Source: Spirochaetota bacterium
GTDB taxonomy: Bacteria > Spirochaetota > UBA4802 > UBA5368
Direction of reading: 5' to 3'
NCBI GenBank assembly: GCA_004297825.1
Contig: SCSX01000008.1
Location: 1 to 51,694, forward strand
DNA: 51,694 bases
A program made the translations under genes and the position numbers. A model generated the notes under the pieces. The model had not been told where the DNA came from. It saw nothing but the letters and a program-made list of their open reading frames with translations, and ran no database searches. Of the stretch, positions 15,982 through 24,041 are shown one piece after another (the first letter of the stretch is position 1; each line of letters begins with the position of its first letter).

Positions 15982-16752
15982 ATGGCAGATTACAATGCGA
16001 TGGAACTCATGATATGCGTTGCCGCGCGCAACCTCGAGGACGGCGCGACGGTGGTCGTGGGCACGGGGGCGCCCTGCGCGGCCGCCATGCTCTCGCAGAA
16101 GACGCACTCCCCCAATCTCACGATCATGTTCGAGGCGGGGGGCGTGGCGCCCATCCTGCCGTCCATGCCCATCTCGGTGGGCGACTCGCGCACCTTTCAC
16201 AAGGCGATCATGGCGAGCTCGATGCCGGAGATCATGGAGACGTGCCAGCGCGGGATGGTGGACTACACCTTCCTGGGCGGGGCGCAGATAGACATGTACG
16301 GGAATATCAACTCGACGATGATCGGGAAGGACCACCAGAAACCCAAGGTGCGCTTCCCCGGTTCCGGCGGGGCGAACGACCTGGCGAGCCTCTGCTGGCG
16401 CACGATGATGATGACTGTTCAGGACGCGAAACGCTTCACGGACAAGCCCGATTTCATCACCTCGCCGGGTTACCTCCAGGGCGGAAATTCGCGCTACGAG
16501 GCGGGGCTGCCCCTGGGGACGGGACCGTACCGCATCATCACGAACATGGCGATCATGGGATTCGACGCCGAGACGAAGTGGATGACGGTGCTCTCGATCA
16601 ATCCCGGGTACAGCCGCAAGGACGTGCAGGACAACTGCGGCTTCGAGCTGAAGTGGGCCCAGAAGATCACCGACACCGACCCGCCGCACGCGGAGGAGCT
16701 CAGGATATTGCGCGAGGTCGTGGACCCGCATCGTTATATAATAGGACGATAA
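15982..16752 (+). CDS. CoA-transferase beta subunit (GctB/IpdB-like)
   Basis: A 256-residue class I CoA-transferase beta subunit with VVGTGAPCAAAML, NLTIMFEAGGVAP, FLGGAQIDMYGNINS, FPGSGGAND and a C-terminal INPGYSRKDVQDNCGFEL. The glutamate in MFEAGG lies where true CoA-transferases carry the residue that forms the glutamyl-CoA intermediate. As I recall, IpdB of steroid degraders lacks this Glu, so genuine transferase activity is favoured over ring hydrolysis. It forms a heteromer with the upstream alpha subunit. AAGGAGG precedes the ATG. A weak hairpin separates it from the next DUF35 gene. Confidence 0.88.
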   Translation: MADYNAMELMICVAARNLEDGATVVVGTGAPCAAAMLSQKTHSPNLTIMFEAGGVAPILPSMPISVGDSRTFHKAIMASSMPEIMETCQRGMVDYTFLGGAQIDMYGNINSTMIGKDHQKPKVRFPGSGGANDLASLCWRTMMMTVQDAKRFTDKPDFITSPGYLQGGNSRYEAGLPLGTGPYRIITNMAIMGFDAETKWMTVLSINPGYSRKDVQDNCGFELKWAQKITDTDPPHAEELRILREVVDPHRYIIGR

Positions 16753-16756
16753 GAGT

Positions 16757-16787
16757 TTTACCCCCCTCAAGGGGGAGGGTATAAAAG
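16757..16787 (+). other. Imperfect hairpin between CoA-transferase and DUF35 genes
   Basis: TTTTACCCCCC and GGGGGAGGGTATAAAA form an imperfect stem around CTCAA. It lies directly before the ribosome site of the next gene and may be an attenuating or processing hairpin. It lacks the usual T-run after the stem. Confidence 0.3.
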
Positions 16788-16799
16788 GAGGAACTCACT

Positions 16800-17270
16800 A
16801 TGGCAGACATTTTCAAGGGCGTCGAGCCCCTGGTAGTGAAGAGCAAGATAAGTGTTCCCTACCACTGGTGGGCCGGAGAAACGGCGAGCACGTTCTACGT
16901 AACCCTGCGCGATAAGCAGGCGATCATGGGCACCCGTTGCGCGAAATGCGCGAAGCTCTTCTTGCCGCCCCGCAAGACGTGTCCCCTGTGTTTCGGCACG
17001 GAGATGGAATGGAAGGCGGTCAAGACGGCAGGCGTCGTCCAGGCCTTCACCGTGGTACGCAGGCAGCTCGCGGCGATGTCGAAAAAGGCGCCGGTAATCT
17101 ACGCCCTTATAAAGCTCGAAGGCGCGGATTCCGGGTTCCTTCACGTCCTGGACCAGGTGCGCCCCGAGGACGTGAAGATCGGGATGCGGGTCGAGGCGAA
17201 GTTCGCCGGAAACAGGACGGCGACCATCTTCGACATAGAATATTTCAAGCCGGCCAGCCAGGAGAAATGA
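16800..17270 (+). CDS. DUF35 OB-fold thiolase partner, module 2
   Basis: A 156-residue stand-alone DUF35 protein. An N-terminal helix region (VPYHWWAGETASTFYVTLRD) leads to a complete zinc ribbon, CAKCAKLFLPPRKTCPLC, and an OB-fold ending GMRVEAKF. It matches the DUF35 half of the BKACE fusion closely (shared KKAP or RKAP, ALxKLxGADS and GMRVEA), so the two are paralogues. In known thiolase-DUF35 pairs it binds the enzyme and completes the CoA or acyl channel. The stop is one base before the next ATG, which implies co-expression with the type-A thiolase-fold protein. GGAGG precedes the start. Confidence 0.85.
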   Translation: MADIFKGVEPLVVKSKISVPYHWWAGETASTFYVTLRDKQAIMGTRCAKCAKLFLPPRKTCPLCFGTEMEWKAVKTAGVVQAFTVVRRQLAAMSKKAPVIYALIKLEGADSGFLHVLDQVRPEDVKIGMRVEAKFAGNRTATIFDIEYFKPASQEK

Positions 17271-17271
17271 C

Positions 17272-18417
17272 ATGGATAACGCGGCGATTATCGGCATTGG
17301 CATGACGAAGATAGAGGCCAGGAAGGTGGACATGACGTTCGCCGACATGGCCTTCGAGGCGACCAGGAAGGCCCTGGACGACGCGGGGATGACGATCGAC
17401 GACATCGATAACGTGATCACCACCTCGAACGATTTCTGGGACGGAAGGACTATCTCCTGCATGGCGGTGGGCGACGCGAGCGGCGCGAACGACAAGAACG
17501 TTTCATGCGTGGAGGGAGACGGCGCCTTTGGCGCGTTTTACGGGCTCGCGCGGTCGCTTTCGGGTTCGTACGGCACGACCCTCGTGACGGGCCATTCGAA
17601 GGGATCGCAGAGCGTATCGAGCCTCATCACCAACGCGGCCTTCGATCCCATTTACAACAGGGCGCTCGGCCTGGACATGATCGGCGCATGCGCGATGCAG
17701 GCCTCCGCGTACATGCACCGGACCGGCACCACGGCGCGGCAGCTCGCGGCCGTTTCGGTGAAAAACCACGGGAACGCGCTGAAAAACCCGAACGCCCAGC
17801 TCGGTATGAAGCTTTCGGTGGAGGACGTGCTCAAGTCGGAGATGATCGCGGACCCGCTGCACAAGCTGGACTGTTCACCCGTATCGGACGGGTGCTGCGC
17901 GATCATCATCGCGAACGAGGACCGGGCGAAAAAGTACAAGGGCAAACCGGTCTGGATCAAGGGCGTGGCGATGTGCGCGGACGCGTACTTTTTCGGAGAC
18001 CGCGACCTGTCCAGGGCCGATTCGCTCGTCAAGGCGGCGAAGCAGGCCTGCGCGATGGCGGGCGTATCGGACCCCGCTAAACAAATAGACTTTGCCGAGG
18101 TGTACGACGCGTTCAGCTACCAGGAGCTCATGTGGCTGGAGGGCCTGGGCCTGTGCGCGGACGGTGCCGCCGGGAAGCTCATCGAGGACGGGGCGTTCGG
18201 GATCGAGGGGAGGCTGCCGGTGAACGCGTCGGGCGGGCTCCTGGGCGGGCACGCGGTGATCGCCGCGGGACTGTATCGGATCGCCGAGGTCGTGAAGCAG
18301 ATTCGCGGCGAAGCGGGTGCGTACCAGGTGAAGAAGGCCCATGTAGGCCTCGCCCACGGTGTGAACGGCCTTGCGGGCCAGTCGCACTGCGTGTGGATTC
18401 TCGGCAAGGACAGGTAG
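17272..18417 (+). CDS. Thiolase-fold protein, type A, module 2
   Basis: A 381-residue SCP-x-type thiolase-superfamily protein, paralogous to the one at 7216 (shared RTIS, GHxKxSQ, YFxGDRDL). The nucleophile region reads SCVEGDGAFG. Counting back from LSG puts Glu, not Cys, at the active position, although a Cys lies two residues earlier and could matter. The first His is replaced in EVYDAFSYQEL, while the second motif NASGGLLGGHAV keeps its His. It may be an aldolase or a structural partner of the type-B protein that follows 10 bases downstream. The ATG sits one base after the preceding DUF35 stop. Confidence 0.8.
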   Translation: MDNAAIIGIGMTKIEARKVDMTFADMAFEATRKALDDAGMTIDDIDNVITTSNDFWDGRTISCMAVGDASGANDKNVSCVEGDGAFGAFYGLARSLSGSYGTTLVTGHSKGSQSVSSLITNAAFDPIYNRALGLDMIGACAMQASAYMHRTGTTARQLAAVSVKNHGNALKNPNAQLGMKLSVEDVLKSEMIADPLHKLDCSPVSDGCCAIIIANEDRAKKYKGKPVWIKGVAMCADAYFFGDRDLSRADSLVKAAKQACAMAGVSDPAKQIDFAEVYDAFSYQELMWLEGLGLCADGAAGKLIEDGAFGIEGRLPVNASGGLLGGHAVIAAGLYRIAEVVKQIRGEAGAYQVKKAHVGLAHGVNGLAGQSHCVWILGKDR

Positions 18418-18427
18418 GGGGCGCGTT

Positions 18428-19588
18428 ATGGCAAAGAGGGTTGCGATAGTCGGAACGGGCCAGACTTTCCACAAGAGTCACAGGCCCGACGTGAACGGAC
18501 AGGAGCTCATCAACGAAGCGGTCCAGCGCGCGCTCCGGGACGCGGGGCTCACCATCGGGGACATAGACGCCATCGTTATCGGGAACATGGACCACTTCGA
18601 GGGGATCAATTACGTGGATTGCTGGAGCGTGGACGGCGCCGGCGGTTTCATGAAGCCCGTTCTAAAGATAACCACGGGCGGCACGACGGGGTGCACGATC
18701 GCGATCGGGGGCTACCACCTGGTCGCCTCGGGCATGTACGACAAGGTGCTCGTCATCGGGTGGGAGAAGAATTCGGAATCGGACACCTCGGGTGCGATCA
18801 CGACGGCCTTCGATCCCATCTGGGACCGGCTGGTCTTCGCGGGCGCGATCTCGGGCCTGGCCGCGGAGGCGCAGGCGTACATGGCGCGCTACGGCGCGAC
18901 CGACAGGGATGCCGCGCGGGTGTCGGTGCGCGACAGGAAGCACGCGCTCAACAACCCGCACGCGCAGCTTCGCAAGGAGGTCTCGATCGAGGAGGTGCTG
19001 GCGTCACCGATGCTCGCTGACCCCATACATCTGCTGGATATCTGCCCCCGCACCGACGGCGCGTGCGCGGTCGTTATGGCGAATGAGGACAGCGCGGAGA
19101 AGCTCTGCGAAAATCCCGACTGGATATGGGGAACCGGTAACCGGCACTCGTACGCCTACATCGGTGACGCCGACATGGGAAGACTCACCAGCATGGAACG
19201 CACCGCCCGCGAGATATTCAAAAAGGCGGGGATCAGGGAGCCGCGCAAGGAAATTAATGTCATAGAGCTGTATCAGCCCTATTCCTTCGCGGGGATCATC
19301 TGGATCGAGGACATGGGAATCGTCCCGCCGGGGAAGGGCGCGGAGTACATCTGGAGCGGGGCGACCGACATGGGCGGCGAGCTCCCGGTGAATCCCTCGG
19401 GGGGGGTGATCTCCTGCAATCCCATAGGCGCGACCGGCCTGGTACGGTGCGCCGAGGCGGCGATGCAGGTCATGGGAAATGCCGAGGGGCGTCAGGTGCC
19501 AAACGTGAATTTCGCGGTGAGCACGGGCTTTGGCGGATGCTGGTGGACCGATATGATCCTCCACGGAAAGAAAAAACCGAATTACTAG
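18428..19588 (+). CDS. Thiolase-fold protein, type B, module 2
   Basis: A 386-residue SCP-x-type thiolase-superfamily protein, paralogous to the one at 8374. Shared motifs are KITTGGTTGCT at the nucleophile site (GGTTG in place of CASG), LVASGMYDKVLVIGWEK, ELYQPYS instead of a His motif, and NPSGGVISCNPIGATGLVR. A Cys is present in TGCT but shifted by several residues from the expected place. It probably forms a complex with the type-A protein and DUF35 partners. The start at 18428 follows AGGGGGCG; longer frames upstream run inside the previous gene. Its stop is 10 bases before the next DUF35 start. Confidence 0.8.
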   Translation: MAKRVAIVGTGQTFHKSHRPDVNGQELINEAVQRALRDAGLTIGDIDAIVIGNMDHFEGINYVDCWSVDGAGGFMKPVLKITTGGTTGCTIAIGGYHLVASGMYDKVLVIGWEKNSESDTSGAITTAFDPIWDRLVFAGAISGLAAEAQAYMARYGATDRDAARVSVRDRKHALNNPHAQLRKEVSIEEVLASPMLADPIHLLDICPRTDGACAVVMANEDSAEKLCENPDWIWGTGNRHSYAYIGDADMGRLTSMERTAREIFKKAGIREPRKEINVIELYQPYSFAGIIWIEDMGIVPPGKGAEYIWSGATDMGGELPVNPSGGVISCNPIGATGLVRCAEAAMQVMGNAEGRQVPNVNFAVSTGFGGCWWTDMILHGKKKPNY

Positions 19589-19598
19589 GAGCGCGGAA

Positions 19599-20063
19599 AT
19601 GGCAGAAAACGAGCATATCGTCATAGAGTCCGGGGACGCGGCGCAGCCGTTCGATTACGCCGTGGGCATGCACGGTTCCAAGTTCTTCAAGGAGCTTCGT
19701 GACAACAAGAAGATCATGGGGATACGCTGTCCCAAATGCGGGAAGGTCTACGTTCCGCCCCGCGGGGTGTGCGGTCCCTGTTTCCAGGAAATGAGCGAAT
19801 TTGTGGAGGTGGGGCCGGGCGGCTATATCGGCACCTACACCATCCTCCGCTTCGCGTTCATCGATCCCGAGACCGGGCACCAGAAACCCGTTCCCTATGG
19901 CTACGGCTTCATCAAGTTCGACGGCGCCGACACGCTGTTCCAGCATTACATCGACATCGAGGACGAGAAGAAGGTAAAAATCGGCGCGCGCGTAGAGCCC
20001 GTCTTTGCCGCGGAGCGCAAGGGAACGATCAAGGACATTCAGTATTTCCGGGTGGTGGATTAG
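19599..20063 (+). CDS. DUF35 OB-fold thiolase partner, type B
   Basis: A 154-residue DUF35 protein with a complete zinc ribbon (CPKCGKVYVPPRGVCGPC) and an OB-fold carrying the insert DPETGHQKPVPYGYG. This insert is shared with the DUF35 part of the SCP2 fusion at 9584 and is absent from those at 10774 and 16800, so there are two DUF35 classes, one per thiolase type. The protein ends at GTIKDIQYFRVVD. It closes module 2 and is followed after 36 bases by a phosphatase-like gene. Confidence 0.85.
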   Translation: MAENEHIVIESGDAAQPFDYAVGMHGSKFFKELRDNKKIMGIRCPKCGKVYVPPRGVCGPCFQEMSEFVEVGPGGYIGTYTILRFAFIDPETGHQKPVPYGYGFIKFDGADTLFQHYIDIEDEKKVKIGARVEPVFAAERKGTIKDIQYFRVVD

Positions 20064-20099
20064 ATACGCAACGGCGGCTGACGGAAATATGGCAATACA

Positions 20100-20981
20100 A
20101 TGACGACGGGCGAAATCATGATCAACGCGGCGGCAAGGACGCTCGTGAAAAACGAACAGGCGTGCGCGTTCGTCATCACGGGCAGCGACAAGGTGGCGAG
20201 CGGATACGGGAACGGCGACTGCCTGCTCCTCGACTTCGGCCGGGCGCTCTTCGCGCTTTCCGACAGCGCCGAACGCTACCCGTCCGCCTCGAGGGACCTT
20301 CTCGCGCGTTTTGTCCAGGGGCTCGGGGGGGCCGATACGCCGGGCTCCCCGGAGGGATGGCTCGCGGCGGTGAACAGCGCGTACGCGGGGCAGCCCTATC
20401 ATCACAAGACGACCTTCTGCTGCGCCGTCCTGGAAAGTTCGGGATCCGGGAGCGCGCTTACGGTGCTTCACGGCGGTGACAGCATCGTGTATGTCGCCTG
20501 CCGTGACACCGGGGAAATCCTGTTTTGCACCGCGCCCAACATGAACTTTGCGGGGCGAAGCCCGGCGATTCACCATATCGAGCGCGTCCCCCTCGCGCGC
20601 GGAACGGAACGGGTGGTGCTTTGTTCGGACGGGCTGGCCGACATGGCGAAGAATTCCGGCGTGTCGGGCGAAGAGTTCATGCGCCAGGTATTCACCCGGG
20701 AGATCGGAACGATCCCGGAGCGCGTGCGCGATCTTGCCGGCGCCTGGGATGGGGGAGGTCGTTCGGGTCATTTCGACGACGTGGGGGTGATCGCGTTCGA
20801 CCCGGCGCGGCTGGATGGATCGGACCGCATGCGGATTCTCATGGGAGGCACCACCCCGCACCATGAGCGTGATTTCCAGGCTTCCGGCATCGCGCGGGAG
20901 CCGGAAGAGCGTTGGGTGCGCGCGAGCGACCTGGCGCAGCATGCCGCCCTCATGGAGCGATGCGGAATTGTGATCGTGTGA
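20100..20981 (+). CDS. PP2C/SpoIIE-like phosphatase
   Basis: A 293-residue protein with the PP2C fold signatures: CLLLDFGRALFALSDSAER early, KTTFCCAVLE and LTVLHGGDSIVYVA in the middle, LCSDGLAD, and late FDDVGVIAF. The aspartates in FALSDS, LHGGDS, CSDG and FDD are in the usual metal-binding places, so it is probably an active Ser/Thr phosphatase. The C-terminal 60 residues after the PP2C core are unassigned. Its place between the thiolase module and the TetR gene suggests a role in controlling the pathway, an inference only. The ATG lacks a good ribosome site, so expression may be coupled or weak. Confidence 0.75.
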   Translation: MTTGEIMINAAARTLVKNEQACAFVITGSDKVASGYGNGDCLLLDFGRALFALSDSAERYPSASRDLLARFVQGLGGADTPGSPEGWLAAVNSAYAGQPYHHKTTFCCAVLESSGSGSALTVLHGGDSIVYVACRDTGEILFCTAPNMNFAGRSPAIHHIERVPLARGTERVVLCSDGLADMAKNSGVSGEEFMRQVFTREIGTIPERVRDLAGAWDGGGRSGHFDDVGVIAFDPARLDGSDRMRILMGGTTPHHERDFQASGIAREPEERWVRASDLAQHAALMERCGIVIV

Positions 20982-20994
20982 CGGCGCGCGGCGG

Positions 20995-21672
20995 ATGCAA
21001 AATAAAAGCGTACATGATGGGAATATGAGACGAGTGATGGACAAAACCGAGAACGAGAGCCGGAAGGAAAACGCGCAGAACGATATCGGCCGCATGCGGC
21101 GCTCGCAGCTCACGAGGGCGGCGTACAAGGTGGTCAGCCGGAAGGGCTATTACAACTTCACCATACGCGACATCGCGCGGGAGGCGGGGCTTTCGGCCGG
21201 GCTGGTCCATTACTATTTCAAGGACAAGCAGGACCTGCTCCTGAATCTCTTAAAAGAGATAAACACGAACATCAAGTCGTACCTCCACCGCGAGCTTGTG
21301 AAGACCGATTCATGCCGGCAGAAGATCATGGCGTTCATGGATCAGGCGTTCGGGCTGGTCGAGAAGGAGAAGGAATACTTTTACGTCCTCATCGATTTTT
21401 GGACCCAGGTGAACCATAACGCGAGGATGCGCCAGGCCAACATCAAGCTGTTCCAGAGCTACCGCGACGAGTGCGCCGCCATACTCACCGAGGGCGTCGA
21501 AAAGGGCGAGTTCGCGGCGATGAACGTGCGCTACTACGCGTCCATAATCATTTCCCTCATCCAGGGAACGATAGTGCAGTACGTGATCGACAACAACGCG
21601 TTCGATTACGCGGAGTACACGGAAAGAATCAAGTCGCAGATAATCAGCATGATCATAAAACCGAAAGAATAG
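20995..21672 (+). CDS. TetR-family transcriptional regulator
   Basis: A 225-residue TetR regulator. The helix-turn-helix lies at about residues 37-85, with RRSQLTRAAYKVVSRKGYYNFTIRDIA and LSAGLVHYYFKDKQDLL; the rest is a helical ligand-binding domain. Such regulators of acyl-CoA pathways usually bind a CoA thioester, and its place inside the cluster suggests it represses these genes. A candidate operator is the GTGATC dyad at 7176-7198. The start is uncertain: ATG at 20995, 21025 and 21037 are all in frame, and none has a strong ribosome site. It precedes the two acyl-CoA dehydrogenase genes by 15 bases. Confidence 0.88.
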   Translation: MQNKSVHDGNMRRVMDKTENESRKENAQNDIGRMRRSQLTRAAYKVVSRKGYYNFTIRDIAREAGLSAGLVHYYFKDKQDLLLNLLKEINTNIKSYLHRELVKTDSCRQKIMAFMDQAFGLVEKEKEYFYVLIDFWTQVNHNARMRQANIKLFQSYRDECAAILTEGVEKGEFAAMNVRYYASIIISLIQGTIVQYVIDNNAFDYAEYTERIKSQIISMIIKPKE

Positions 21673-21687
21673 GCGAAGGGGGCGATT

Positions 21688-22836
21688 ATGGAATTCGGGT
21701 TCACGGAAGAACAGTTGATGTTCAGGGAAACCGTCTATAAGTACGCGAAAAATGAAATCTACCCGCTGTGCGAAGAAGCGGATCTCAAGTCGGAGTTCAG
21801 CCGCGAGGTGTGGAAAAAGCTCGGATCCATGGGGCTCTTGGGGCTGCCCTTCCCCGAGGAGCTGGGAGGATCGGGCGCCGACGTGGTGACCTGCTGCCTC
21901 GCCGGCGAGGCCATGGGACACGCGGGTGTCGACAGCGGGCACCTGCTCGCCCTGGGGGCGCACACCTATCTGTGCGCCGACACGCTCCACAAGTGGGGCA
22001 ACGAAGCGCAGAGAAAGAAATATATTCCCCGGCTCGCAAGCGGTGAATGGATCGGGGCCATGGGTCTCACCGAGCCCGGCGCCGGTTCCGACGCCGCGTC
22101 CATGCAGACGACCGCGACGAAGAAGGGGGACCGATGGGTGCTCAACGGCAGCAAGACCTTCATCACCAACGCGCCGGTCTGCGACGTGTGCGTGGTGTAC
22201 GCCACTATCGACCGGGCGAAGAAACACCAGGGCATCACCGCGTTCATCGTCGAAAGGGGAACAAAGGGTTTCTCTACGGGAAAACCGTTCCACAAGATGG
22301 GTGTGCGCGCATCGGCAACCTCCGAGGTGTTCCTGGAGGATTGCGAGATACCGGAAGAGAACCTGCTGGGCGAGGTCGGCATGGGATTCATGTATACCCA
22401 TGAGACGCTTTCCTGGGACCGCAGCGCGCTCCTGGCCCCGTTCGTGGGCGGCCTGCAGTTCATGATCGAGCAGTGCGGGCAGTACGCGACCGACCGCGTC
22501 CAGTTCGACAAGCCCATAAAGAGCTTCCAGGCGATACAGCACAAGCTTGCCGACATCAAGGTCATCCTCGAGGGATCGCGCATGGCGGTGTACCGCGTGG
22601 CGTTCGATAAGGATTCCGGCAAACCCCTCAACCACATGCACACCTCGATCGCCAAGGCGTTCGTGGGCGACTGGGGCATCAAGGCGGCCTCGGAAGGGGT
22701 CCAGATTTTCGGAGGGTACGGATATATCCACGATTACCCGATAGAAAAATACCTGCGCGACGCGAAGCTCGCGCAGATAGGCGGCGGCACCTCCGAGGTG
22801 CAGCGGTTTATCATATCCCGTCTCATGAGCTTCTAA
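21688..22836 (+). CDS. Acyl-CoA dehydrogenase, subunit lacking the usual Glu
   Basis: A 382-residue acyl-CoA dehydrogenase-family flavoprotein with GAMGLTEPGAGSDAASMQT and GGYGYIHDYPIEKYLRDAK. The C-terminal motif reads IGGGTSEVQ: the catalytic Glu of the common EGT motif is Gly. In isovaleryl-CoA dehydrogenase the base instead sits on another helix, in an LDLER-like segment; here that segment is LSWDRSAL, with Asp. The protein may use that Asp or may be a helper subunit. It is directly followed by a second dehydrogenase gene, like the heterotetrameric ChsE enzymes of steroid degraders. Electrons would go to an electron-transfer flavoprotein not present in this window. Confidence 0.9.
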   Translation: MEFGFTEEQLMFRETVYKYAKNEIYPLCEEADLKSEFSREVWKKLGSMGLLGLPFPEELGGSGADVVTCCLAGEAMGHAGVDSGHLLALGAHTYLCADTLHKWGNEAQRKKYIPRLASGEWIGAMGLTEPGAGSDAASMQTTATKKGDRWVLNGSKTFITNAPVCDVCVVYATIDRAKKHQGITAFIVERGTKGFSTGKPFHKMGVRASATSEVFLEDCEIPEENLLGEVGMGFMYTHETLSWDRSALLAPFVGGLQFMIEQCGQYATDRVQFDKPIKSFQAIQHKLADIKVILEGSRMAVYRVAFDKDSGKPLNHMHTSIAKAFVGDWGIKAASEGVQIFGGYGYIHDYPIEKYLRDAKLAQIGGGTSEVQRFIISRLMSF

Positions 22837-22858
22837 GCGTGAAAAGGAGAATGCAGGC

Positions 22859-24031
22859 ATGAACTACGATTATTCCGACGTACAGAATTCGGTCCGTGAG
22901 AATTTCGCGAACTTTTGCCAGAGGGAGCTCGCGCCCCGCGCGCCCATGCTTGACAGGGCTCACGAGGACGAGGTGCCCGCGCTTATAAAGGAAAACATCA
23001 GGAAACTCGCCTCCGTGGGCTTTCTCGGGATGGCGCACGAGGAAAAATACGGCGGGACCGCGCTTGACCTCGTGACACAGGCGATCGCCGGCGAAGAGGT
23101 CGCCAGGGCGTGCGCGTCCTCGTTCCTCTCTGCGGGCGCGAGCTGCGGCCTGTGCGGGGTGCCGATAAAACTTTTCGGATCCGACGCGCAGAAGCAGAAA
23201 TACCTGCCCGGCATCGTGAGCGGCGACCTCGTAGGGGCGTTCGGCCTTACCGAGCCCGAGGCCGGCTCCGACGCCGCGGCCATAAAGACCACCGCCGTGA
23301 AAAAAGGCGCGGAGTGGGTGCTCAACGGCGTGAAGACGTTCATCACGAACGCGACCATCGCGGACGTCGTGCTCGTAATGGCATATACCGACAAGGCCGC
23401 CGGTCCCGGCGCGGGCGTCACCGCGTTCCTGGTGGGCAAGGACGCCCCCGGCTATTCCGTGAGCACGCCGTTCGACAAGCTCGGCTTCCGCGGGTCACCC
23501 ACGGCCGAGGTTATTATGCAGGAGTGCCGCGTTCCCGAAGGCGCCGTGCTCGGCGAGGTGGGGAAGGGATTCATACAGGCGATGCAGACGCTCGAGTTCG
23601 GGCGCATCGGCATGGCCACGGTATCCCTGGGGATCGCGGTCGCCGCAATGGACTTCGCGAACAGGTACTCGAAGGAGCGCAAGGCCTTCGGGAAGCCCAT
23701 CAACCGGTACCAAGAGGTCTCATTCAAGCTCGCGGACATGATGATCATGACCGATATCTCACGCCTGCTCATCCACAAGGCGGCATGGGCGAAGGACGTC
23801 AAGGATCCGGAGTCCGCGACGCTGGCCTCGTGCGCGAAGCTTTTCGCGAGCGAAGCCGCCACGCAGATCGCGAGCCTCGCCGTCCAGGTGCACGGTGGTT
23901 ACGGCTACATCAAGGAATTCCCCGTCGAGCGTCTCTATCGCGACGCGAAGCTCGGCGAGATAGGAGAGGGGACCTCGGAGATACAGCGTGTGCTCATCGC
24001 CAGGAACATACTCGCGCGATTCGCTAAATAG
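22859..24031 (+). CDS. Acyl-CoA dehydrogenase, catalytic type
   Basis: A 390-residue acyl-CoA dehydrogenase. It has GAFGLTEPEAGSDAAAIKT, the FAD-binding segment FITNATIADVVLVMAYT, YSKERKAFGKPI and the C-terminal GEIGEGTSEIQR with the catalytic Glu of the EGT motif. It oxidises an acyl-CoA to 2-enoyl-CoA and probably partners the preceding subunit. AAGGAGA stands 8 bases before ATG 22859; an out-of-frame ATG at 22851 was rejected. It ends 10 bases before the MaoC gene pair. Confidence 0.92.
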   Translation: MNYDYSDVQNSVRENFANFCQRELAPRAPMLDRAHEDEVPALIKENIRKLASVGFLGMAHEEKYGGTALDLVTQAIAGEEVARACASSFLSAGASCGLCGVPIKLFGSDAQKQKYLPGIVSGDLVGAFGLTEPEAGSDAAAIKTTAVKKGAEWVLNGVKTFITNATIADVVLVMAYTDKAAGPGAGVTAFLVGKDAPGYSVSTPFDKLGFRGSPTAEVIMQECRVPEGAVLGEVGKGFIQAMQTLEFGRIGMATVSLGIAVAAMDFANRYSKERKAFGKPINRYQEVSFKLADMMIMTDISRLLIHKAAWAKDVKDPESATLASCAKLFASEAATQIASLAVQVHGGYGYIKEFPVERLYRDAKLGEIGEGTSEIQRVLIARNILARFAK

Positions 24032-24041
24032 GAGGAAAACA

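Noticed and set aside
15982-16752. Calling the CoA-transferase pair a steroid ring hydrolase (IpdAB)
   Set aside because: The beta subunit keeps a glutamate at the position that forms the glutamyl-CoA intermediate, which favours a real CoA-transferase. The name was not used.
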